The position numbers were made by a program, and so were the translations under genes. 64,000 nt of DNA from Ostrinia nubilalis (lineage: Eukaryota > Arthropoda > Insecta > Lepidoptera > Crambidae), in contig NC_087097.1 in NCBI RefSeq assembly GCF_963855985.1, positions 5,799,001 through 5,863,000 of the forward strand, in the 5' to 3' direction. Shown piece by piece: positions 55,847 through 64,000 of this stretch (positions are counted from its first letter, which is position 1; every line of letters starts with the position of its first letter). The notes under the pieces are model-generated. The model saw only the letters and a list, made by a program, of their open reading frames with translations. It was not told the origin of the DNA and searched no databases.

Positions 55847-56334
55847 GTAAATAAGTAGTTAATATTATTCATGATAATTCATGCTAAATCATGTATTTCC
55901 TCCGCCATTTTCCGCAGTTTGGCACCTCACGTCACATCATTTTACCGAAGTCAGCCCTATAACTTCGGCGCAGTGCCGATCACTGACGTTTGTCAACAAA
56001 ATGGTGCTTGACTCTTGAGACAGGCTAAATTACACCATATTGTTAATGACATTGAGCATACATTTTTTTAAATACCTTCGCGAAGTAAAACTTCTGTACG
56101 TACCTAGTACTTATTATTATTCTGTGCTACAACCGACAAAAACTCACAATGTTATTCAATGTAAGTGAGGGGTACATACATAAAAGAAAGGATGTTTTAC
56201 TATACGCCAATAAAACTTTACGATGCTCAGAAAACATTTTATTACATAATTTTCGTATTATTATTGCATAGAAAAATATTTTATAACCTAGCGAATAAAA
56301 ATTTGATCTTATAGCTTTCTTAAAATGATGTTTT
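55847..56334. other. stretch without a recognisable gene
   Basis: No continuation of the THAP exon recognised. Confidence 0.35.
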
Positions 56335-57081
56335 TATAGCCTGACCAGGAACATAAAAACCCTCGCCATGTTGCGGAAAATTAATGGTACTAATTTCTTT
56401 TAATGGCAACAGTAACTGAAAACTTCATTGACATGTCACCTTGCATGTCAGTCTATTGCTGTCAAAGTGTAAACAAACTTTATTTTAAATGTGCGCAATT
56501 GATTTTGTGAATTAAATTGCTAAAATCTTTTTATAGTCGTGAAAGAAAAGTGGTTCACAATGTGTTAAAGTATTTGTCGAAGAGAAACACAAAGGGTTCG
56601 GACAATATTTTCATTGAATAATGTTTCCGACAAAGGTTGTCAAATTGACTGACATGTTTATCGTATAGTACAGTCCACTATGAAAATTAGCTGTGGTTTG
56701 TTTCAACAACCTATTTTAAAGTTTTTTGTCACTTTCTAAGTGTTGAATTTTATGGAATTGGGAAAGAAGTACCGAGTTTGAAGCGTTCATGAGCAGACAT
56801 TGCAGTTGAATATTCAAGTTCTGAATTTGATTATTGATGAATAATAAAATAAATCCTACTAGCTCGATTGATGGTTTCATTTAATTTATTTAAATTAGGT
56901 TACCTATAATAATATTATTTCGTTAATTTATGAAAATATCAAATTAGCCCGTAATCCTGAATCCTGATACATAAAGTTAGCCTATTAATTTAATACAGGT
57001 ACGACTGTACCCAGTGTTGCACTATCAAATGCAATTGACGCGCCTCTATGCCAGGGTTTTTATGTTCCTGGTCTGGCTATA
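56335..57081. mobile_element. MITE with TATAGCC termini, 747 bp
   Basis: TATAGCCTGACCAGGAACAT AAAAACCCTCGCC at the left, its inverse (GGCAGGGTTT-type... ATGTTCCTGGTCTGGCTATA) at the right. About 30-bp inverted repeats; the interior has no transposase. Confidence 0.75.
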
Positions 57082-57734
57082 ACAGATTCCATTATTTTAA
57101 TAAATTTTTTTAGATAATAATCTAATGAATTTTCTTATGTTTTAATATTTTAAAACAATGTAACTAAGAATGTGGTTCATAAACACGTTTTTTTGATACG
57201 GAAAAGTAGAGTTGACTTTCGCCTGTTCTACTGGAAAACCTACACCGAATATAGTATGATTGATTTGATATCATGTACATAATGCAATATAGCGTATTGT
57301 GCATTATTCAGAATACAAAAATATAGAAAATAAATATTTTTTTTTAGTCAAACATGGAATCGAAAGTCGTGCGACGCTGCGTGAATAACGTATTCGCTCA
57401 TTTAAGACGTGCGTTTGCGAACGGAGGGACTTTTACTGTAATTGGGGTACAAAAAATTTCACGGTGCCCATATAATTCGTTCTAAACAGAGACTCATTAT
57501 ACAGGGTGTCTGAAAAGTGAAATGAAATCAAAATATTACACAAAGTATTTTTTGAACTTTAAGACATAGTGAAAAAAGCTATTTAAACATTTTTTTCTTG
57601 AATTTCTTGAGGGTTTTCACAAATTAAATTAATTACAAATTTTACAAACAATTAAGTATGCTTTTCGTTTGTTTTTTAACAAACAATATGTCGTAACTGC
57701 CGCAAAACATTGCAACATCGATATCAATAAAATC
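57082..57734. other. stretch with a single ACAGGGTGT end
   Basis: TATACAGGGTGTCTGAAAAG at about 57,499 looks like one terminus of a mariner-type element whose partner I did not find. No gene. Confidence 0.35.
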
Positions 57735-57872
57735 TGACACATCTCTTTTGCACCTAATTAATATCGATGCCCAAACAACTGCACGCAGGAAGATTTAATG
57801 AAGGCTACTGACAACGCCATTCTTGTGGTGGAGTTTTGGGCCGACGCTGTGTAGGTTTGTTGTCGACACGAC
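57735..57872 (-). repeat. dispersed repeat, copy 2
   Basis: Inverse of the 640-765 repeat (GTCGACAACAAACCTACACA on the minus strand at 57,872). Family unidentified. Confidence 0.45.
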
Positions 57873-60227
57873 AAGAAGAAGAAGAAAAATAGAAAGTGTT
57901 GCACTTGAGTGATGCGATCTCGAAACCCATTTTCAATAGGGTTGTCTAGTGTCAGTCTTACGCACACCATACAGCATGGCGACTCTACAGATAATATGCG
58001 ACACGTTGGTATTATCTCCAGTCTGTCTGCCGCGCGTGATAGGGTAATGGCAAGCCAGCTCCGGAATTTTAAGTGACCTACCGTCGTATTTACACGTGAA
58101 AATGAAAAAAGGAGGAACAATAAAGAATTTCAATTTCCACGGAAAAGACACGCGTCGGGGATAAATTCCGAATGAGTTTTCTGATGTTTTTTCTATGGGG
58201 CTTTGAGGCTGACACGTGGATGGGTGTTTGAATCCGTTGCTTCCTTAAATGATAGGAATGTGACGGAATTATTCTTTTACACGAGCCCAAATACCGTGTT
58301 ATTTTAATTCGGAGTCAAGTATATGTAGACTCTGCCGTGAATTGATTTATAAAAATAAAATATTCAATCAACCTATGAAAGAATTGAGTCTTTGAGATTA
58401 AATAGAGTTTGAACGTCATTTTGTAAGTTCATGTTTGGTATTTTAACTTACCTGATGATAATTATTTTGTGTCCGAGGTCTCTGAAAGATGAAACATTAA
58501 GTACCTACGAGTACCTACGTGAGTTTACGTGTGAAAAGCTTCTTCTTAAAATTCATACTCATCAATCAAAACTGGTTCACATTTTCGTTTTACTTTCGTC
58601 TTTATTCAATAAAAACCAAACTTCGGCGTACGGGACCCATAAACTACAATTCAGTGCAAAAATATCAGTCATAAATTAATAAAAATTGTCCACAGAAACT
58701 ATCCAGTCCTAAACTGTCCACATAATTCAGAGTAATTATAAGTTAAGGAGTGTGTGGAGTTTTATCCATTAAGTACTGTGGTGCAGAGCTGTTAATTTTA
58801 ACTTTAATTAAAAATAATTTCTCTCGGTCCGGTGGACAACGCCGCGCCAAAAAATGGATATGGCGCGGAGAATTATGAATGCTAGTAACAATTTTGAGAT
58901 AAGACGACGTTTAATTAAAAGTTTTAGTCATATTTTCAGCGACTTTTAACGGAGACCATAAACATTTCTTCTTTTAGTTATCCGAAACTATGAACTGAGT
59001 TGGTAATTTGTTTTCACTAAATAATTGAGGAAATCCTGCCTTAGTATTTACGGTTTGACAACAGAGTAAATGATGAAAAAGCTCGGGCAACTTGTTTTTG
59101 TTAGAGGAAAAATATATTAATTTATTCTACAGTAATAATTAAAAGACGAACGATTTGATTGTTTAGGCTCCGAACCTACTGAACCGATTTGAAAAATTCT
59201 TTCACAATTAGAATCCTACTTTTTTGATGAACTTAGGCGGTATGAAGTTCACCGAGTCAGCTTGTGATCGTAAATAAGTAGCTCATAGCCGTGGGCTATT
59301 TTGACGCAAAATAACAGCACATTAGACTACAGTTTTGACCCAAAATAATCCCTATTCGAACTCTATAAGGTGTTGTCCTCACAAAAGTTTTTGTACACAA
59401 TACCACCTCCTAACATTAACAGTTCAAAGCTTCGTAATTAATGCCGTAACAAAGTACCCATTTAAACCGTTACTAGTGGTTTTAATTTCCCTGCAGCGTA
59501 ACAGTATCTTACTTTTTCAGGGACAAGTGTCATTTGGCCCACTTGTTAAATTGCCCGGGTATTTTTATCTTTTGCGAAGGAATTCTCGAAGAATTTGCTA
59601 CTAAGTTGTAAAACTCGGTCCATTACTTGTAAATAAAAATGTACCTCTGGATAGAGCGATAAAACGGAATGAACGAGTAGAAGTAAATGAAAACGGGTCC
59701 TAAGACGGGGCTTATGAAATTGAATTAAAGCTGTAAACACTTATATAACTTGTATGTTTAGAAAAAAGGAGAGAACCCAAGAAAATCTTCATAAATGACG
59801 TTCTTAAAAATATTGCTGCAGCAATTTAGGCAAAAAATGCTTTGATATTAAGTCAGTAAGTAATATTAAAAACGTGTAAATTTTTGTTACACTTACTTTT
59901 TTTTCATTTACTTAACTATTTAACAACTAAAAAGACAATTAATTACATAAGTTACATTTAGATAACTTTATAGCAAAACTACTGAACAGAATTTGATAGA
60001 CCTTTTAAGAGTAATATTGCATGCTTACATCAAAATTTATCTAAATTTCACGAGGGTGAAAACGCGAGAAAACCTATAATAAAATATTAAAACCTTCTTC
60101 AAGAAAATTAAACGGGAATCTTAGAATTCTAAAGCTCAACACCCTCAGTTTAAAGATCCAAGTATATCGAGGGTTTATATAAACTGGCGTGACCATGCAA
60201 TTGTGGAGCTGAATGGCCCTCGACTAG
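57873..60227. other. long stretch without a recognisable gene
   Basis: Short frames only (57,758-58,290 minus; 58,431 and 59,335 plus) without domains. A weak Helitron-like core ('CAAAACTACTGAACAGAATT') occurs near 59,973. Confidence 0.3.
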
Positions 60228-60239
60228 TGTTGAAAATGA

Positions 60240-60345
60240 CTAAAGCGGCTGAATTTGACTGACCGTCATTTATGGTCAAATTGGTCAAAAACGGTCAAAA
60301 ACAAGTCATAAAATGTCAAAAACGGTCAGTTTCGGTCAATTTGAT
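60240..60345 (+). repeat. iterated GGTCAAAAAC motif
   Basis: TGGTCAAATTGGTCAAAAAC GGTCAAAAAC, ATGTCAAAAACGGTCAGTTTCGGTCAA: six or more GGTCA steps in about 100 bases. Confidence 0.75.
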
Positions 60346-60527
60346 TTCAGTAATAGTTTAGAACTTTTTTAATTTTTTCTTACATTTTGTGATTGATAAA
60401 AATTCTGCAACATCTTATCAATTAAGATGTTGCAGATAAAAAAGTGTTTTGTAATGATTTATTGTGCACTCTTTCTTTCCCTACGCAATTTATTACAAAT
60501 TAATGTTCCTTCGTTTAAAATTGTATA

Positions 60528-60930
60528 CAGGGTGTCCCGTAATGTAACGTCAAGCCGGAACTGGGTGTTGAGGCAAGTTGTGCTGGTTATCAGAAAAATA
60601 TTAAAAAAAATCTATGTGGCACATTTTAAAAATAATAGGCATTTAAAAAAAATCAAAAAATTCTACTCCAGGTGACGGTCCTTTTGCTCGTGTTGCCACA
60701 AATCTTCACTTTTTCCAAATTTTTTTTTTGTTATGTAACCCTGAATAATGCTTCTCTAAATTGTTATCAAAATTACAAAACCAGCTGCTCCAGCTTGGAT
60801 GAAAAAAATACATTATTCTCAAAAAAAATTTCAAAATAAAAATTTTGCCTAGTTTAAACTGACTGTACTGAAAAAAAAATGTACTACGCGAGTGTGGCAA
60901 GTGACGTCATAATTTGGCGCATTTAGTAAG
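60528..60930. repeat. dispersed element with ACAGGGTGTCCC terminus
   Basis: TATACAGGGTGTCCCGTAAT GTAACGTCAAGC at the left is typical of a mariner-type insect repeat end. The right end was not identified, so the span is approximate. Confidence 0.4.
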
Positions 60931-61705
60931 GATTCCAAAATGGTATAACACTTGGTAAATTTTTGCTGTAATTGTCGACAATTTTTGTTTTTTTGGAAAT
61001 AGTCCCGTTTTTAACTTTATCTACCTTGGTTAAAAATTATTATTCTAATGTGCCCAATGTGTTCAAAGTTGTTTTGTTTATTTTATTTACTTTTAATACT
61101 TTGGTAATTTACATCACACTTGAGCCAAAAAGGATTATTCTTTTGAGTGGTTTTGGTTTCACTTATGGTGTCTCTTAAAAAAACTTGGAAGAAGAATCAC
61201 AGGAATCGTAAGAAAAAAGGGATATCCGTAACAACTGGGTTAATGTAAAACTACATTACTGTATAAACATCAGCTACATCATAAAAATTGGTAAGACGTC
61301 ATAAAGACTCTATTTAATTGGTAACTTTTATTAATCGAAGGGGATTTTCAATCCTTTTAAAATCTTCTACTTTCCCATTTTGTTGATGCAGACCACGAAA
61401 ATTTGGTACTTCTAGGGTAAAGTTGTACAAATCCAGAACGTACATATACCGCAAGTTTCAGGAAGACTCACGAGTGGCTTGTTAGAGAAATTTCGTGAAA
61501 AATTGCGACCACTCGAAAAGTGAACTCGTTTTAAATACCTTCTTATATTCTGCAGCTGATTGGAGTATGTTTTAGACTTCTTTTTTCAGTTGACTACAGA
61601 AATAATAAGAACATTATCAGTTGAAGGTTTTAAATAAAAAAAAACCCGTTCGAAAAAAAAAACGAATACCGATAGTAATCTGAACTTTCAATAGTGTCAG
61701 TCAGC
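60931..61705. other. stretch without a recognisable gene
   Basis: No feature recognised. Confidence 0.35.
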
Positions 61706-61710
61706 TTTAT

Positions 61711-61922
61711 GGCGGATTTCTATTTTTCTGACGTAATGTTGAGTCTGGACGCATCAGAACGGAATCTGTTTATACATTTAGGAAGTCATCACGACACCAT
61801 ACAACAATCTTGCTTATTTAAACGTTCGCGTTATTATAATATTATGTGTTTAACGTATGAAACCAAATTTCCGTTCTGATGCGACGTCATGACATAACAC
61901 GTCAGAAAAATACAAATCCGCC
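61711..61922. mobile_element. MITE with 5-bp TTTAT duplication
   Basis: GGCGGATTTCTATTTTTCTG ACGT at the left and ACGTCAGAAAAATACAAATCCGCC-type inverse at the right, with TTTAT at 61,706-61,710 and 61,923-61,927. An inner pair (GCATCAGAACGGAA / TTCCGTTCTGATGC) extends the fold. Confidence 0.75.
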
Positions 61923-62203
61923 TTTATACTAAAACTAAAAATGAGATAAACTTCACATTGTCTAAAGTTCCGGGACCGTATACTTCCGAGGTGCGAATGC
62001 AGACTGCATTACACTGAGATAATGCCTTCATAAGTCGGAGGCGGTGACAGTTCTCGGCGTATCTTGAGGTGTAAAATATGGGTTGTTAGAAGTAAGACTT
62101 TGTTTGACTTTTAGATTAACTTTTATGTAGATAAATATAAATTGTGCAACAATTCGGATGATGCATAGGTTCGAGTACACTGGCGCTCTCTGCACTACGT
62201 TAA

Positions 62204-62318
62204 GCGCTCCTGCACACGACGCGCCGCCGCGCCGCCCCCGCGCCTATGCACTATTTTTACGCGCCGCGTGAAGCCCGCTGCTGCGCCGGCGCGGCGGCGG
62301 CGTCGTGTGGAGGAGCGC
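62204..62318. mobile_element. GC-rich MITE family F, TAA duplication
   Basis: GCGCTCCTGCACACGACGC and its near-inverse GCGTCGTGTGGAGGAGCGC are the ends, TAA lies on both sides (62,201-62,203; 62,319-62,321). The 115-bp body is almost entirely CG/CCG steps. Confidence 0.8.
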
Positions 62319-62424
62319 TAAAGCAACACTGGATGCCGCTGTCAGTTTGCGTTCTTTGCTCATGCAACAATGTCAGATCGCATCTATACAAAATAATAAT
62401 TTAATTTATAGAGACTTACAATGT

Positions 62425-63050
62425 TGTTCATAGACGATGGGGGCTGCGTTCACTTTGTCCTAACTGCAGACCGCAGAACGCATCCAAAATCCAGAGTGGT
62501 AAATCCTTAAGCGTACTACTTATTCGCTTCTTTCGGAAACTTGATGGTCTAAGAGCGTTGTCATTAGATACATTACGACAAATAATGGCGTACCAACTAC
62601 TACAAAAGTACTTTTGGGAAGGACAACATAGATAATAATATTTCGTGTTAATCAATAACTCACGAACTTGTAATACCTGCACGTTCCCATTTGCCTGCAT
62701 ACCTGCACACGTAATACCTAAACAATAGATGTCGCTGGCGGTCGCTGGGTCTATCCGGGGCTTAATTTCTGAGACTGGAGCACGGATTAGCAACTTTGAA
62801 AGCAATCAAAAGTTATTTTGTTACAAGAAGGGTAAAATTCAAATTTAGTCCAATACTGAATTGGAAGACCTAATATGAATGCGCTAATGTGGTAAACGAG
62901 TGAATACTGAATGCTTCTGATGATAATCCTTTCCATAGGTATGATTATAGAACTAGTCGCACACATGATGCGGGCTGCGTTCTCTTTTACTTGACCGCAG
63001 ATCGCAGACTCATTCAGTGAGGGAAATCCTATACAGTTATGTGGCACATA
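62425..63050 (-). repeat. dispersed repeat, two similar blocks
   Basis: GGGGGCTGCGTTCACTTTGT CCTAACTGCAGACCGCAG (62,440) resembles GCGGGCTGCGTTCTCTTTTA CTTGACCGCAGATCGCAG (62,970), about 530 bp apart; a third version is at 20,283. Unidentified family. Confidence 0.4.
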
Positions 63051-64000
63051 ATTATTACCTGTCTAATTAAAATCAATAAATAAATTACATTTGTTATTGT
63101 CTACATTTTTAGGAGGATTTCCACAAAGGCCGGTATTTCTGGTTCGATCACGCAGGGAAACTCCGAGCATAGCACGCTCAACTAAAATATTTATCTCTTT
63201 ACAAACTAATTGCTATCAAAGTTGTTAATAGCTCATTTGCTTTGAGGTACGGAATTTCAGAGGATGCAATTATATTTTGGTATTTCAACATGAAAATATG
63301 GAGTCGTTCGCTCATTCATTTTAGTGGTGAATTTTCATCTTGACAATTGTGTTTGCGGAGCAAAGTTTTAATGAAACAGTGCACACTCTATTCAGTATTT
63401 TCGTGGAATTACTAAGACGCTAAAGAAGACAAGTTTGAGGAAAATGTATTTTATTACTTTGGGAGCTTCACAATTTCTTTATTCTGTTTATTTTCTTATT
63501 TTGACAAACTCCACCTCTTCATGACTAAGATAAATCTTTATGATAGACACCTACTAATGTAAACCCATTTTCGCAAAATAAATAATTTGATTTGATTTGA
63601 CATCTTTAAAGAAATCGATATGCTTCAACTTTTATCACACGGTCTGCTATAGAGAATGGAACTCTCTTTCAAGGTCAGTATTTTCACTTGGGTGTCTTTT
63701 TTTAGACACAATAGAGTAATCGGCCTCATCATCATCACCAGTGGGCTGAGTTTACATCAATGAAAACTCACACTCAGTCAGCCCTCAGTTCCAAGAAAAA
63801 AAACCCTATTCAAGATCTCAGTCAAATGAACGTTATAAGAAGAAGATCATCATTAAATTTTGTGATGGTAAAATTGGACATATAATTTTCTCCATTCAGA
63901 TACATAATAATCATAGATCATGGATTCTCTGGGGCCTAGTGCAAAGGACAAGAGTCAAACCAGATATCAATAAAGGGATATACACATGCACCAGCCTCTT
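63051..64000. other. stretch without a recognisable gene; LINE-type tail
   Basis: AATAAATAATTTGATTTGAT at about 63,576 is a common lepidopteran non-LTR 3' tail, but no coding part is seen next to it. GGGCTGAGT...ACTCAGTCAGCCC near 63,740 forms a short hairpin. No gene. Confidence 0.35.

Overview
This is a window of eukaryotic nuclear DNA, almost certainly from a moth or butterfly. It is AT-rich, has short spliced exons with GT-AG introns, and is packed with transposon families typical of Lepidoptera: Helitrons ending in CTAG/CTAA, 3' ends of an RTE-type LINE whose ORF2 ends in '...YVQQWTSYG' followed by an ATG-rich tail, and many small inverted-repeat elements. Only one gene is complete. No CRISPR array, operon or prokaryotic feature is present.

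The complete gene lies at 19,661-25,729 on the plus strand. It is a ten-exon polypeptide N-acetylgalactosaminyltransferase of 604 residues that starts mucin-type O-glycosylation in the Golgi. I rebuilt the exons by hand; all ten join in one open frame from ATG to TGA. Other gene content is a tRNA-Gly(GCC) at 29,351-29,421, one orphan internal exon on the minus strand (41,088-41,221) of a protein I do not recognise, a broken THAP zinc-finger exon (55,755-55,846), and a decayed LINE reverse transcriptase on the minus strand (about 3,000-4,980).

Layout: 1-19 kb is gene-poor, with a LINE relic, a TTAA-flanked piggyBac-like element, and two neighbouring Helitrons carrying TCTG microsatellites and a 135-bp tandem repeat. 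19.6-26 kb is the GalNAc-transferase, whose later introns carry a mariner-type element, a LINE end, a Helitron relic and a hAT element with a perfect 8-bp target duplication. 26-32 kb holds another TTAA element, the tRNA and a second hAT element with nested insertions. 32-50 kb is mostly unassigned DNA with scattered LINE ends, inverted-repeat elements and one orphan exon. 50.5-52.5 kb is an unusual DNA transposon. 53-64 kb holds more inverted-repeat elements.

The most unusual structure is the 1.94-kb element at 50,568-52,505. It has short terminal inverted repeats and a broken acidic ORF, and it contains seven exact copies of the 13-mer GTTGCACCCGCGA, two of which form a perfect hairpin. Two other places show the same architecture with unrelated motifs: CCACGAAGGTGA at 34.8-35.6 kb and AATTCCGGTGGC at 2.8-5.3 kb. 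I could not assign these to a known transposon superfamily from sequence alone.
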